Shown: positions 35,823 to 44,086, numbered from the stretch's first letter. The stretch is 64,000 nucleotides of DNA from Deltaproteobacteria bacterium (GCA_005774545.1 VAUL01000006.1:1-64000), one strand, 5' to 3'. Translations and numbers: made by a program. The notes: generated from the sequence alone by a model not told the origin.

Positions 35823-36983
35823 TTACCAGACGGTGTCGAGCTGCTTTTTGACCTGTTTGAAATCAGCTTCGACGCTGGCCAGGATGGCCATGGCATAATC
35901 GTTGTTATGCACGCCGTGGGTGCCGTCGTTGCGTACGAAGCGGAGATTCTTCAGCGCCCGCTCGTAAATCTTCCAGGCTTCGCCGGTCTTGCGATGGGCC
36001 GCATCGGCATCGTTCAGCGCGGCCTCGACCTCCACCCGCTGCTTCTGCAGCGATTCCACGCGCTCCTTGGTCGACGACGCCCACTCCTTGTAGAGGTTGG
36101 TGTAGTCCTGGCCTTCGTGGCAGTCGGTGCAGGTGCTTGCGGACGGGCGGTAAACCCCCTTGGTCACGGCGGTATGGCAGTCGGTGCAGCCGACGCTGGC
36201 GGCAAACATCAGGCCGGGCTCGCCCTTGACATCCTGAGCGCCCTTGCCTTCATTCATGGCAAGCTGTGCCTGGTGGCAGGCCTGGCAATCCTTCATCTGC
36301 GGTGCCGACGAATCCTTGTTCTCGGCGTGGCAGGCGAGGCAGAAATTCATCCGGTCGGTCTTGGTGGCCGGGTTGTGTACCACGCCGAAGTGGCAGTCGC
36401 GGCAGGTAAAATCAAAAGCGGAAATGTGCATTTCATGATCGAAGTTGGTGCCGCCGACGAACGAATCCTTCATGATGTCGGGCAATCCCTTGCGTTCCCG
36501 AAACGCGGGATTGACGACATCGTCAAGCATCCGCATCTTGACCAGCTGCATCGGCCCCTGGGTCGTCTCCCGGACCTTGCGGTTGCCGTCGTCCGAGTGG
36601 CAGAACAGGCAGTGCCAGGAGGGGACCAGATCCTTGTGAGGGTTGGAGAGAATTTCCAGCTTTTCCTCGCGGGAGATGGTCAACTGCATGTAGGTGTCTT
36701 TAAGCCCGCCGAGTTTGGCTTTCATGTAGCCGACAACGCCGGGGCGGCCATGGCAGTCGAGGCAGGAGACGCCGGCCTCGCCATGCGCCGAGTGCTCCCA
36801 CGAATCGACCTCGGCCAGCGGCCCGAAGCCCTTGGAAGGATGGCAGAGATGGCAGAATTCCGGTTCGGAGGTCATGTGCAGAATCTGGATATTGATGAAT
36901 CCGAACACCACCACGAACACCACCGAAACGATGGTGAACAGGACGATGTGCCGCTTGCACCAGCTAAAAATGTTCATCAGCAT
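35823..36983 (-). CDS. Membrane-anchored octahaem cytochrome c, NapC/NrfH-like at the N terminus
   Basis: 386 aa from the ATG at 36983, behind AGAGG. One TM helix (residues ~14-36) is followed by haem motifs CHLCH, CLDCH, CLFCH, CRDCH, CLACH, CQACH, CTDCH and CTDCH, eight in all. The helix plus the first two motifs, with 'SWEHSAHGEAGVSCLDCHG', resemble NapC/NrfH quinol dehydrogenases. After the last haem come ~100 residues of charged helix (TKERVESLQKQRVEVEAAL) without haems. It has its own promoter and terminator next to the CbcL-like gene. It may be a quinol oxidase of its own or a partner of CbcL; nothing in the sequence decides this. I know no exact named homologue. Confidence 0.82.
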   Translation of the reverse strand: MLMNIFSWCKRHIVLFTIVSVVFVVVFGFINIQILHMTSEPEFCHLCHPSKGFGPLAEVDSWEHSAHGEAGVSCLDCHGRPGVVGYMKAKLGGLKDTYMQLTISREEKLEILSNPHKDLVPSWHCLFCHSDDGNRKVRETTQGPMQLVKMRMLDDVVNPAFRERKGLPDIMKDSFVGGTNFDHEMHISAFDFTCRDCHFGVVHNPATKTDRMNFCLACHAENKDSSAPQMKDCQACHQAQLAMNEGKGAQDVKGEPGLMFAASVGCTDCHTAVTKGVYRPSASTCTDCHEGQDYTNLYKEWASSTKERVESLQKQRVEVEAALNDADAAHRKTGEAWKIYERALKNLRFVRNDGTHGVHNNDYAMAILASVEADFKQVKKQLDTVW

Positions 36984-37049
36984 GGTCAACCTCTTCTTTG
37001 CCGGGGATTGTCCCCTGCGCCATGGGAAATGTGCCGCTCAATCGGCCGT

Positions 37050-37077
37050 ATGATACACATCTCTCCAGGTAATGCAA
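37050..37077 (-). promoter_or_regulatory. Promoter of the octahaem cytochrome gene
   Basis: On the minus strand TTGCAT (37072-37077), 16-bp spacer, TATCAT (37050-37055). It lies 67 bp before the start codon. Confidence 0.6.
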
Positions 37078-37100
37078 CGGAAAACCACGCGATTTCAATA

Positions 37101-37118
37101 CGTTAAGTGTTTTTAACG
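37101..37118 (-). promoter_or_regulatory. Perfect inverted repeat CGTTAA-N6-TTAACG
   Basis: It lies 24 bp upstream of the -35 box of the octahaem gene promoter, a typical activator position (centre about -66 from the expected start). Confidence 0.45.
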
Positions 37119-37140
37119 AAGCATGGCGGTGACTACGCAG

Positions 37141-37174
37141 AAAAAAACGGGGTTGCCGCTATGGGCAACCCCGT
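37141..37174 (-). terminator. Terminator of the CbcL-like gene
   Basis: ACGGGGTTGCC (37147-37157) pairs with GGCAACCCCGT (37164-37174). On the minus strand the stem is followed by a run of T (A7 at 37141-37147). Confidence 0.87.
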
Positions 37175-37206
37175 CCGTCTGCAATGCCGCTTCCCGTCGC
37201 TGACGG

Positions 37207-39060
37207 TCAGTGGCCGCTGCCTGACATGAAGGCGAAGAGCATCAGGAACAGGCAGGCAATCCCGGTGAATACGGCGATATAGCCGAAAGCCTTCAGGCAG
37301 AAATCATAGACCGGTCCGCTCACGCGCTTGCAGGCAAACTCCTCGGTGATGCCGGCTTCTTCATAGCGCTTCCATTGATCGCCGCGCTCCTCGATGAACT
37401 CCTCCTTGGACATCTGTCCGTTGAAGATGACGAAGTCCATCGGGAACTTCTCGGGGCGGCCGTGGGTATTGTAGAAGTGCACGGTAAAGATGAAGCCGGT
37501 TGCCAGCAGCGCCTCGTCGGAGTGGATGATGGTGGCAACGTTGAACATCCAGCCCGGCAGGAAGTAGCCGAAGAATTCGGGGAACCACAGCATCAGCCCC
37601 GAACCGCCGATGGCGAACATGCCCCAGAAGACCGCCAGGAAGTCGAATTTTTCCCAGTAGGTCCAGCGCTCGAAGGTCGGTTTCGGCCCCATGAACAGGA
37701 ACCAGCGCACCATCCCCACCACGTCGCGCACGTCGCGCAGGTTCGGGCAGAGCGAATCCGGGCCGAACAACCGCTGCAGCCACATCCCCTTGATGTCCTT
37801 GCGGATGAAGAGGAAGTCGAAGCTCAGGATCAGGGCCGAGACGAAGTAGTAGAAGGTGATGACGGCGCAGCCGCGATGGATCAGGCCGGCATAGTAGGAG
37901 CCGCCGTAGAAGTTCATGAGCACCTGGGCCCAATGCTGGTTGCTGAACTTCAGCGGCAGGCCGGTCAGGGTCAGGCCGAGGAAGCTGACGATCACCGTGA
38001 GGTGCAGGAAGACGTGGCGCGGCTGGAAGCGCCGATACTGCTTGTGCGGCTCGCTGATTTGGTGTTCCTCGTGCCCTTCGTGGCGGGCCGCCAGCTTCTG
38101 GCGGTTTTCGACGAAGCCGCGCACCATCCAGAGCAGGGTATGAATCCAGAAGACGGCGAAGGTGCCGATCAGCAGGCCGGTCATGCTGATGAAGGTCCAG
38201 TAGAGGATCGGATACTCGACCCGGTCGGTCATCTCGCCGTGGGAGTAGAACTTGGCAAAGAGCGGCGTGGCGTTCGGATGGCATTGAGCGCAGGTGCCGA
38301 CCAGGTTCGCCGGATTGACGCTCGACTTCGGATCGTCCTTGGGGAGAACCGTGTGGGCGGTATGGCAATCGGCGCATCCGGCGACCTTGTCCGGGAAGCC
38401 GAGCCGGTAGTTCTTGCCGTGATAGCTATCCATGTAGGTCGAGACGGCCACGCTGAAGACCCCGTTACGGGCCATCATATCCTTGTCGGCATGACACTTC
38501 AGGCAGACCTTGGTATGAAACTCGCGGTTGATATGGCTCTTCGGATCGCCGAGCTGCTCGATGCGATGCAGGTTGTGACAGTCGTGGCAGGCGGCCGAAT
38601 CCTTGTTGCCGGCGGCAACCGCCTTGCCGTGCGCCGAAGCCAGATAATCCTTGTGATCATCGTGGCAGCCGGTGCATTTGGCGACGACCTTGCTCTTGTC
38701 GCCCTTCCAGGCCCGATGCTTGTGGATGTCGTCGTGACAGTCCGCGCACTTCACCTCGTTGAGCTGGTGAACGCTGGCAAAATGATCGGCCGATTCCTCC
38801 TTGTGGCAGCGGACGCACTTCGGTGGCGACGGCATGACGTTGCCGGCCATGTGCTGGTCCAGCGAAGTCACCTCCATGTGACAGCTGGTACAGCCGTTCT
38901 GGCCATGGACCGAAGCCCCGAACTCGACGGGGGAGACGACCCCTTCGTGACATTTGAGGCAGGTTTCCGGCGCGATGGCCATGCCGTTCTGGGCGGCGGC
39001 CAGCACCGGCGTCAGCAGCAGCGCTGCCAGCAGGATGATCGGGTAACGGCGAAAACTCAT
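37207..39060 (-). CDS. cbcL: CbcL-like nine-haem c-type / b-type cytochrome fusion
   Basis: 617 aa from the ATG at 39060, behind AGGAGG; the frame extends to 39189. A cleavable signal peptide ends near LAAAQ. The periplasmic half has nine haem motifs: CLKCH, CTSCH, CVRCH, CADCH, CTGCH, CHDCH, CLKCH, CADCH and CAQCH. The C-terminal half has six TM helices with His residues (HVFLHLTVIV, 'GLIHRGCAVITFYYF', 'TVHFYNTHGRPEKF') and fits a cytochrome b561/HydB domain. This nine-haem plus diheme-b arrangement is that of Geobacter CbcL, the menaquinol oxidase used with low-potential acceptors. It has its own promoter and terminator. Confidence 0.88.
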   Translation of the reverse strand: MSFRRYPIILLAALLLTPVLAAAQNGMAIAPETCLKCHEGVVSPVEFGASVHGQNGCTSCHMEVTSLDQHMAGNVMPSPPKCVRCHKEESADHFASVHQLNEVKCADCHDDIHKHRAWKGDKSKVVAKCTGCHDDHKDYLASAHGKAVAAGNKDSAACHDCHNLHRIEQLGDPKSHINREFHTKVCLKCHADKDMMARNGVFSVAVSTYMDSYHGKNYRLGFPDKVAGCADCHTAHTVLPKDDPKSSVNPANLVGTCAQCHPNATPLFAKFYSHGEMTDRVEYPILYWTFISMTGLLIGTFAVFWIHTLLWMVRGFVENRQKLAARHEGHEEHQISEPHKQYRRFQPRHVFLHLTVIVSFLGLTLTGLPLKFSNQHWAQVLMNFYGGSYYAGLIHRGCAVITFYYFVSALILSFDFLFIRKDIKGMWLQRLFGPDSLCPNLRDVRDVVGMVRWFLFMGPKPTFERWTYWEKFDFLAVFWGMFAIGGSGLMLWFPEFFGYFLPGWMFNVATIIHSDEALLATGFIFTVHFYNTHGRPEKFPMDFVIFNGQMSKEEFIEERGDQWKRYEEAGITEEFACKRVSGPVYDFCLKAFGYIAVFTGIACLFLMLFAFMSGSGH

Positions 39061-39207
39061 GGGGGAAAGCCTCCTGTGCTCAGGATGAAACAATGGAAAC
39101 CGGAATGGAACGCGCACCAATAGCAAAAAGATCGAAAAACAAAAGCCTGAGTGAGTCGACGAACGCGACTGTATAAAAAAAATATACACCCCAAAGATTA
39201 AAGCGTG

Positions 39208-39235
39208 TTTATCACGGCGCGAGGTTAAAAGTCAA
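39208..39235 (-). promoter_or_regulatory. Promoter of the CbcL-like gene
   Basis: On the minus strand TTGACT (39230-39235), 16-bp spacer, GATAAA (39208-39213), about 150 bp before the start. The leader contains the AT-rich stretch 39171-39186. Confidence 0.45.
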
Positions 39236-39300
39236 TCGTGAAAATAATCTTATTTCATTGCCGGTCCGGCTGGGCTAATATGCATGCCGCCGGGAGATGT

Positions 39301-39561
39301 ATGGAAAGGATCTCCGGTCTGGGGGTGAAAATGAAACGATGGCGAAGTATGATGCTTGCGGGCGCGGCCCTGTCGGTCTACCTGGCTGGGGGGCTCGGCG
39401 TCATGGCGGGGATGGTACTGATCGGTATTGTCGGGGAACGTGATCTCTGGGGCTGGGGGCGGGCCGACTCGATCGGCTACCTGCTGTTCGGCGCCGGACT
39501 GTGCCTGACGATTCTAGGCGTTCTGGTGATGCGGATTATGCGTAACCGGCAGATCGCCTGA
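39301..39561 (+). CDS. Small two-helix membrane protein of unknown function
   Basis: 86 aa from the ATG at 39301 (GGGAGA upstream); the frame is open from a GTG at 39238, and ATG 39331 is also possible. After a basic stretch (KMKRWRSMM) there are two hydrophobic helices, about LAGAALSVYLAGGLGVMAGM and 'IGYLLFGAGLCLTILGVLVM', joined by 'GERDLWGWGRADS', and a basic tail RIMRNRQIA. It is divergent from the CbcL-like gene and convergent with atpE. I do not recognise the family; it is not an F0 subunit by sequence. Confidence 0.6.
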   Translation: MERISGLGVKMKRWRSMMLAGAALSVYLAGGLGVMAGMVLIGIVGERDLWGWGRADSIGYLLFGAGLCLTILGVLVMRIMRNRQIA

Positions 39562-39583
39562 CCTTCGCTGTGTCGTGTCGATA

Positions 39584-39618
39584 AAAAAAGGGTGCGCCCG
39601 CCGGGCGCACCCTTTTTT
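39584..39618. terminator. Bidirectional terminator before atpE
   Basis: A perfect 16-bp stem, arms 39584-39599 and 39603-39618, rich in A at one end and T at the other (AAAAAAGGGTGCGCCC and its complement). It stops both the small membrane protein message and the atp message. Confidence 0.93.
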
Positions 39619-39636
39619 GTCGGCGAAAACCGGTTG

Positions 39637-39915
39637 TCAGTGCCCGGCAGCGGTGCCGGCCAGCTGCAGAACCTGGGCGGTGAACGGGTTGGCGAAGAGG
39701 ATGATCATGGCGACGACGAACACGTAAATCGCCAGGGACTCGATCATCGCCAGACCGATCAGCATGATGGTCATGATTTTGCCGCTGGCGCCGGGATTGC
39801 GGGCCACGCCCTCAACCGCACTCTTGACAGCCAGACCCTGACCGAGACCGGTCCCGAAGGACCCGATCGCCATACCGAAACCGGCAGCGATCATACACCA
39901 CGCGAAAAACTGCAT
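39637..39915 (-). CDS. atpE: ATP synthase F0 subunit c
   Basis: 92 aa, two helices. Subunit c forms the rotor ring. The ion-binding carboxylate is Glu59 in [10 protein letters not shown]. The polar loop is '[12 protein letters not shown]'. Gln26 in GTGLGQG, Glu59, Ser60 and Tyr64 together match the ligand pattern of sodium-binding rings such as that of Ilyobacter, although many deltaproteobacterial c subunits share it. It is last in the F0 operon, 76 bp after atpB, with two hairpins in the gap and a good AAAGGAG site. Confidence 0.95.
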   Translation of the reverse strand: MQFFAWCMIAAGFGMAIGSFGTGLGQGLAVKSAVEGVARNPGASGKIMTIMLIGLAMIESLAIYVFVVAMIILFANPFTAQVLQLAGTAAGH

Positions 39916-39955
39916 TGTCCTGCTCCTTTCCTTTTGTACTGCTGGGTTTTATTGA

Positions 39956-39992
39956 TCCTATACGATATAGGACGCTGACCCTGCGAAGGGTC
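39956..39992 (-). other. Twin hairpins in the atpB-atpE gap
   Basis: GACCCT/AGGGTC (39977-39992) starts at the atpB stop codon, and TCCTATA/TATAGGA (39956-39972, 3-nt loop) follows 4 bp on. No T-run is adjacent. They lie 40 bp before the atpE start and could affect the stoichiometry or stability of atpE mRNA. Confidence 0.6.
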
Positions 39993-40660
39993 TAATGGGC
40001 TTCCTCGAGCGCGCCGGCAATGTAGATCATCGCCAGCAGCATGAAGACGAACGTCTGAATGAAGGCGACCATGACCCCCATGAGCATCATCGGCAGAGGC
40101 ACCAGGAACGGCACCAGGGTGAAGAAGATCATCAGGACGATCTCATGGCCGTACATGTTGCCGAACAGACGCAGCGTGAGCGACAGCGGCCGCGCCAGGT
40201 GACCGATCAGCTCGATCGGTACGATCAGCGGCGCCAGCCAGATGACCGGCCCGCAGAAGTGCTTGAAATAAGCCAGGCCGTGTTCCTTGACGCCGATGAT
40301 GTGGGTCATGGCGAAAACCGTCAAGGCGATGGCGGCATTGGTGTTGAGGTTGGCGGTCGGCGGGTAGAACCCGGGGATCAGGGCGATCAGGTTCGAAGTC
40401 AGGATGAAGAAGGCGATCGCGGCAATCAGCGGGAAGTACGCCTTGCCGTGGGGCCCCATGTTCTCTTCAACCATCCCTTCGATGGCGGCAACGATCGGTT
40501 CGAAAAAGTTCTGCAGGCCGCCGGGTACGGTCTTGATGCTGCTCTTGACCATCAGGGCCACGACGATGAGCAGCAGCATGACGAGCCAGGTATACAGGAC
40601 GTGCTCGCCGATGTGGAGCTGTTCAGCCAGCGATTTCAGAAAGAGAAACGGATGGATCAT
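39992..40660 (-). CDS. atpB: ATP synthase F0 subunit a
   Basis: 222 aa with five or six helices. Subunit a provides the ion half-channels against the c ring. The essential Arg is in [18 protein letters not shown]. '[20 protein letters not shown]' near the N terminus and the final '[23 protein letters not shown]' are family hallmarks. The length fits the short bacterial type. It is preceded by atpI after 20 bp. No atpF (b subunit) or F1 gene is in this operon, so those must lie elsewhere in the genome. Confidence 0.95.
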   Translation of the reverse strand: MIHPFLFLKSLAEQLHIGEHVLYTWLVMLLLIVVALMVKSSIKTVPGGLQNFFEPIVAAIEGMVEENMGPHGKAYFPLIAAIAFFILTSNLIALIPGFYPPTANLNTNAAIALTVFAMTHIIGVKEHGLAYFKHFCGPVIWLAPLIVPIELIGHLARPLSLTLRLFGNMYGHEIVLMIFFTLVPFLVPLPMMLMGVMVAFIQTFVFMLLAMIYIAGALEEAH

Positions 40661-40680
40661 GACGGACCTCTGTGCCTCCT

Positions 40681-41049
40681 CTACCTCAGAGCGCGCTGGA
40701 GTGTAAGCCAGAGCAGATTGATTACCACCACCGACAGGCCGATCGCCAGTCCGACGGGGTGAATTTTGGCAACGGCGATCAGCAGGGCCAGAACCCCGCC
40801 CAGAACGATCAGCCGGACGACATAGCCGAACTGGTAACGGACACGCGAGCCGGCGGCCGGTTCGGCCAGCAGGCGCCGAAGCGAGCGGTGCAGCCAGGCG
40901 AATCCGGCAATTGCCACCAGCCCGCCGGCGAGCACCCCCACCGTCACCGGCCAGTTCGCAAAGGGGAGACTGCCGGCCAGCAGAGCTCCCAAAACGATCC
41001 AGTTGCGCCGCTGCAGCGTTGCCGGGAGCTGCTCAATCGTTGCTGCCAT
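40681..41049 (-). CDS. atpI: ATP synthase subunit I (AtpI-like)
   Basis: 122 aa with four hydrophobic segments ([16 protein letters not shown], '[15 protein letters not shown]', '[18 protein letters not shown]', '[15 protein letters not shown]'). The pattern and place between atpZ and atpB fit the ATP synthase I chain, which assists c-ring assembly and perhaps ion import. The start overlaps the atpZ 3' end by 17 bp, so translation is coupled. Confidence 0.82.
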   Translation of the reverse strand: MAATIEQLPATLQRRNWIVLGALLAGSLPFANWPVTVGVLAGGLVAIAGFAWLHRSLRRLLAEPAAGSRVRYQFGYVVRLIVLGGVLALLIAVAKIHPVGLAIGLSVVVINLLWLTLQRALR

Positions 41050-41284
41050 CGTCGCTTTTCCCGTCCTGCTCGCGCAGAGCCCGGCGGGTCAGAATGAAAA
41101 TGTTGCGGAACCCTGCGGCGATGCCGAAGCCGAGCCACAACAAGGTCATCCACGGCGACGTGCCCCACCAGCCGTCCAGGGTATAGCCGATGAAGAGGCC
41201 GATGAAAGACGCGGCCACCATGGAAATTCCCAGGCTCGACACGAAGCCGAGGGAGCGGAACAGCTGGCGCCTGTCGTCAGCCAT
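41033..41284 (-). CDS. atpZ: F0 assembly protein AtpZ (AtpZ/AtpI family)
   Basis: 83 aa with two helices and a charged tail. The segment LGFVSSLGISMVAASFIGLFIGYTLD followed by 'WLGFGIAAGFRNIF' is the AtpZ/F0F1-ATPase gene 1 signature. AtpZ works with AtpI in ring assembly and has been linked to cation transport. It is the first gene of the unit atpZ-atpI-atpB-atpE. Confidence 0.85.
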   Translation of the reverse strand: MADDRRQLFRSLGFVSSLGISMVAASFIGLFIGYTLDGWWGTSPWMTLLWLGFGIAAGFRNIFILTRRALREQDGKSDDGSND

Positions 41285-41324
41285 GCAACGGACCTTTCCC
41301 TTTGCCCGGGACGAAAAGCGACCT

Positions 41325-41354
41325 TTGATAGCACATGGCCCTACTCGCTGTCAA
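41325..41354 (-). promoter_or_regulatory. Promoter of the F0 operon
   Basis: On the minus strand a perfect TTGACA (41349-41354), 18-bp spacer, TATCAA (41325-41330), 41 bp before the atpZ start. It lies in the short gap behind hemL. Confidence 0.6.
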
Positions 41355-41372
41355 CCCGGGGGCAAGGCCGGA

Positions 41373-42656
41373 TTAAAGTGCCCGGAACGCTTTGCGCGCG
41401 GCTTCGATGGTGCGATCGAGATCGTCCTGGGAATGGGCGATGCTCATGAACCCGGCCTCGAACTGGCTCGGTGCGATGTTGATCCCTTCGTCGAGCAGCA
41501 GGCGGAAGAATTTGCCGAAAGCTGCCGTGTCGCTCTTGGCCGCATCGGCAAAACTGTGGACCGGCCCCTCCTGGAAGTACGTACAGAACATGCCGCCGAC
41601 GCGGACAAAGCAGGTCGGCAGAGCACACTCTTTGGCGGCCTGTCTCAGCCCCTGCTCGAGGTAGGCGCTCTTTTCCTCGATCCGCTGGTAGAAGCCCTCT
41701 TCCTGGAGGAGTTTCAGCGTGGCGATCCCCGCCGCCATGGCGAGCGGATTGCCGGAGAGGGTCCCGGCCTGGTAAACGCCGCCGACCGGAGAAAGCTTTT
41801 CCATGATCTCGCGCTTGCCGCCGAAGGCGCCGACCGGCAAGCCGCCGCCGATGATCTTGCCGAGGCAGACGAGGTCGCCGCGAACCCCGTAGCGCTCCTG
41901 GGCGCCGCCGTAGGCGACGCGGAACCCGGTCATGACTTCGTCGACGATCAGCACGATCCCCTCGCGATCGCAAAGCTGCCGCAGGCCTTCGAGGAAGCCG
42001 GGCTGCGGGATGACGCAGCCCATGTTGCCGGCAACCGGTTCGAGAATGATGCAGGCGATCTGCTCCGGGTTGGCGGCAATCAGTGCCTTGACCTCGTTCA
42101 GGTCGTTGTAGGTGGCCGTCAGGGTGTGCTTGGCAAAGTCGGCAGGAACCCCCGGGGAGGTCGGCACGCCGAAGGTGGCGGCGCCGCTGCCGGCCTTGAC
42201 CAGCAGGCTGTCGGCATGGCCGTGGTAGCAGCCGTCGAATTTGAGGATCTTATCCCGCCCGGTGTAGCCGCGCGCCAGGCGAATGGCGCTCATGGTGGCT
42301 TCGGTGCCCGAAGAGACCATGCGCACCATCTCGATGTTCGGATAGGCGGTGCAAACCATCTCGGCCAGTTCGATCTCGCGTTCGGTGGGGGCGCCGAAGG
42401 AGGCTCCGGAGCCGGCGGCGTCGCGAATGGCTGCAACGACCTCGGGGTGACAGTGGCCAAGGATCATCGGGCCCCAGGAGCCGACGTAATCGATGTAGGC
42501 GTTGCCGTCGGCATCGAAGATTTTCGACCCCTCGGCCCGGGTGATGAATATCGGTTCGCGACCGACGGATTTAAATGCGCGGACCGGGCTGTTGACCCCG
42601 CCGGGAATTCGTTCCTTGGCTTTGGCAAAGAGCGCGGAGGATTTGGTGTAATTCAT
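41373..42656 (-). CDS. hemL: Glutamate-1-semialdehyde 2,1-aminomutase
   Basis: 427 aa, full length. HemL makes 5-aminolevulinate, the first committed haem precursor by the C5 route. '[12 protein letters not shown]' near the N terminus, '[21 protein letters not shown]' and the PLP-binding Lys in [17 protein letters not shown] are clear. It lies between the F0 genes and nuo, divergent from nuoA. A haem-synthesis gene here is fitting beside ~29 haem sites, but this order is shared with other Geobacter relatives that I recall. Confidence 0.96.
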   Translation of the reverse strand: MNYTKSSALFAKAKERIPGGVNSPVRAFKSVGREPIFITRAEGSKIFDADGNAYIDYVGSWGPMILGHCHPEVVAAIRDAAGSGASFGAPTEREIELAEMVCTAYPNIEMVRMVSSGTEATMSAIRLARGYTGRDKILKFDGCYHGHADSLLVKAGSGAATFGVPTSPGVPADFAKHTLTATYNDLNEVKALIAANPEQIACIILEPVAGNMGCVIPQPGFLEGLRQLCDREGIVLIVDEVMTGFRVAYGGAQERYGVRGDLVCLGKIIGGGLPVGAFGGKREIMEKLSPVGGVYQAGTLSGNPLAMAAGIATLKLLQEEGFYQRIEEKSAYLEQGLRQAAKECALPTCFVRVGGMFCTYFQEGPVHSFADAAKSDTAAFGKFFRLLLDEGINIAPSQFEAGFMSIAHSQDDLDRTIEAARKAFRAL

Positions 42657-42851
42657 GGGGCGATCTCCAGTGCGGGTGGTGTGGTCGGCGCCGTCGGGGC
42701 CTGGTTGGTAAGAAGCGTCAGGCTGCAGGTGTCATCAAGGCTGGCGGCGCACGGTGCTGGCCGGTTTGCGACATCAAGCAAAACGCTGCGGGCAAGCCGG
42801 AAAGACGTTGGAAACGTTGATTGGGCATGAAATGAAATCTGCCACCCGCGT

Positions 42852-42880
42852 CTGTTAGCATAGCCCAACCGGAGTGTCAA
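42852..42880 (-). promoter_or_regulatory. Candidate hemL promoter
   Basis: On the minus strand a perfect TTGACA (42875-42880), 17-bp spacer, TAACAG (42852-42857). It implies a leader of about 190 bases. Confidence 0.45.
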
Positions 42881-43089
42881 GCAGGCTGAACGGGTGGCGG
42901 GCAAGGTGAAACATGCCATGGTGCAGGGCCCTGCTCGAAGAGCCTGGCGATCTGGATTAAATACTTCCAAGGGCGGTTATTTAGGAGATTTTTCCGGCCG
43001 TTTTTCTTACTTTGAAAAAATCATTCAAAGCCGCATGTAAAGGGCGTTTGCGAGATTGTCGTTTGTATACAGTATGCGGTATTTTTCGC

Positions 43090-43118
43090 TTGACAAGCCC
43101 CCCCGATTATCCTAACGT
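43090..43118 (+). promoter_or_regulatory. Candidate nuo operon promoter
   Basis: A perfect TTGACA at 43090-43095, 17-bp spacer, TAACGT at 43113-43118, 82 bp before nuoA. The -10 is weak (three of six matches). Confidence 0.45.
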
Positions 43119-43199
43119 GCAGGCGGCCGAGGAGTCGTAAAAGCCATCCTTGCGCCCTCTGTTTGGTCGCTTTCGTTTATCGGTCAGGAGGCCCCTTCG

Positions 43200-43556
43200 A
43201 TGCTGGACAGTTATCTTCCGATTATCACGCTGATCGTTGTTGCCCTTGGCTTTGCCACCGGGTCGATTATCTTCTCCCGGCTGGTCGGCCAGAAGAAGCC
43301 GAGTGAGGTCAAACTGGCGCCGTACGAGTGCGGCATGCCGCCGGTCGGCTCCGCCCGCGAGCGCTTCTCGGTCAAGTTCTACATCATCGCCATGCTCTTC
43401 ATCGTCTTCGATATCGAGGTGGTCTTCATGTACCCCTGGGCGGTGATGTTCAAGCGTCTCGGGATGTTCGGCTTTGTCGAAATGGGCGTATTCATCCTGA
43501 TCCTGCTGGTCGGTTACGTCTATGTCTGGAAAAAAGGAGCACTGGAATGGGAGTAG
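43200..43556 (+). CDS. nuoA: NADH:quinone oxidoreductase subunit A
   Basis: 118 aa with three helices. NuoA is a small membrane subunit near the quinone site of complex I. The conserved loop is [20 protein letters not shown], and '[17 protein letters not shown]' carries the conserved acidic residues of helix 2. First gene of a complete nuoA-N operon; CAGGAG lies 9 bp upstream of the ATG. Its end overlaps nuoB by 10 bp. Confidence 0.96.
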   Translation: MLDSYLPIITLIVVALGFATGSIIFSRLVGQKKPSEVKLAPYECGMPPVGSARERFSVKFYIIAMLFIVFDIEVVFMYPWAVMFKRLGMFGFVEMGVFILILLVGYVYVWKKGALEWE

Positions 43557-44053
43557 AAACCCTCGGCAACAACGTCTTCACGACGAGCCTCGACAAGGTT
43601 GTCAACTGGTCGCGTGCCAGTTCGCTCTGGCCGATGACCTTCGGCCTGGCCTGTTGCGCCATCGAAATGATGGCCACGGGGGCTGCCCGTTTCGACCTTG
43701 ACCGCTTCGGCGTGTTGTTCCGTGCGTCGCCGCGTCAGGCCGACCTGATCGTTATCGCCGGCACTGTGACCAAGAAGATGGCGCCGGTCATCAAGACGGT
43801 CTATGAGCAGATGCCTGAGCCGCGCTATGTCATCGCCATGGGCGCCTGCGCCTGTTCGGGCGGGGTGTTCGATACCTACAGCACGGTACAGGGGGTCGAT
43901 GAATTCCTCCCTGTCGACGTCTATGTCCCCGGTTGCCCGCCGCGCCCGGAAGGGTTGCTCTACGGCATCATGAAGCTGCAGGAAAAGATCATGAAGGAGC
44001 GCAACTCCTTCGGCGCAGCGATCGGCATCGGCGAGCGGATCAGCGAAATCTAG
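43547..44053 (+). CDS. nuoB: NADH:quinone oxidoreductase subunit B
   Basis: 168 aa from the ATG at 43547 inside the end of nuoA, with AAGGAG at 43534-43539. NuoB holds cluster N2, the last Fe-S centre before quinone. The tandem Cys ligands are in [12 protein letters not shown], with the other two in 'MGACACSGG' and 'VPGCPPRPE'. Length and ends match the family. Confidence 0.97.
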   Translation: MGVETLGNNVFTTSLDKVVNWSRASSLWPMTFGLACCAIEMMATGAARFDLDRFGVLFRASPRQADLIVIAGTVTKKMAPVIKTVYEQMPEPRYVIAMGACACSGGVFDTYSTVQGVDEFLPVDVYVPGCPPRPEGLLYGIMKLQEKIMKERNSFGAAIGIGERISEI

Positions 44054-44086
44054 TCTCCCACAGACACAGGATAGAGAGACAACTTT

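Larger units (their letters stand above)
42657..43199. other. 543-bp divergent hemL/nuoA control region
   Basis: I see no gene that I can support. It holds the putative hemL promoter, the putative nuo promoter and, at 43060-43085, a GTATACAGTATGCGGTAT segment with repeated GTAT that could bind a regulator. A 105-codon minus frame (42653-42970) ends in an ATGA overlap with hemL but has unlikely protein composition. Confidence 0.5.

Noticed and set aside
42653-42970. 105-codon frame ending in an ATGA overlap with hemL
   Set aside because: The overlap is tempting, but the frame starts upstream of the likely hemL promoter and the product lacks any recognisable pattern. A shorter leader peptide cannot be excluded.
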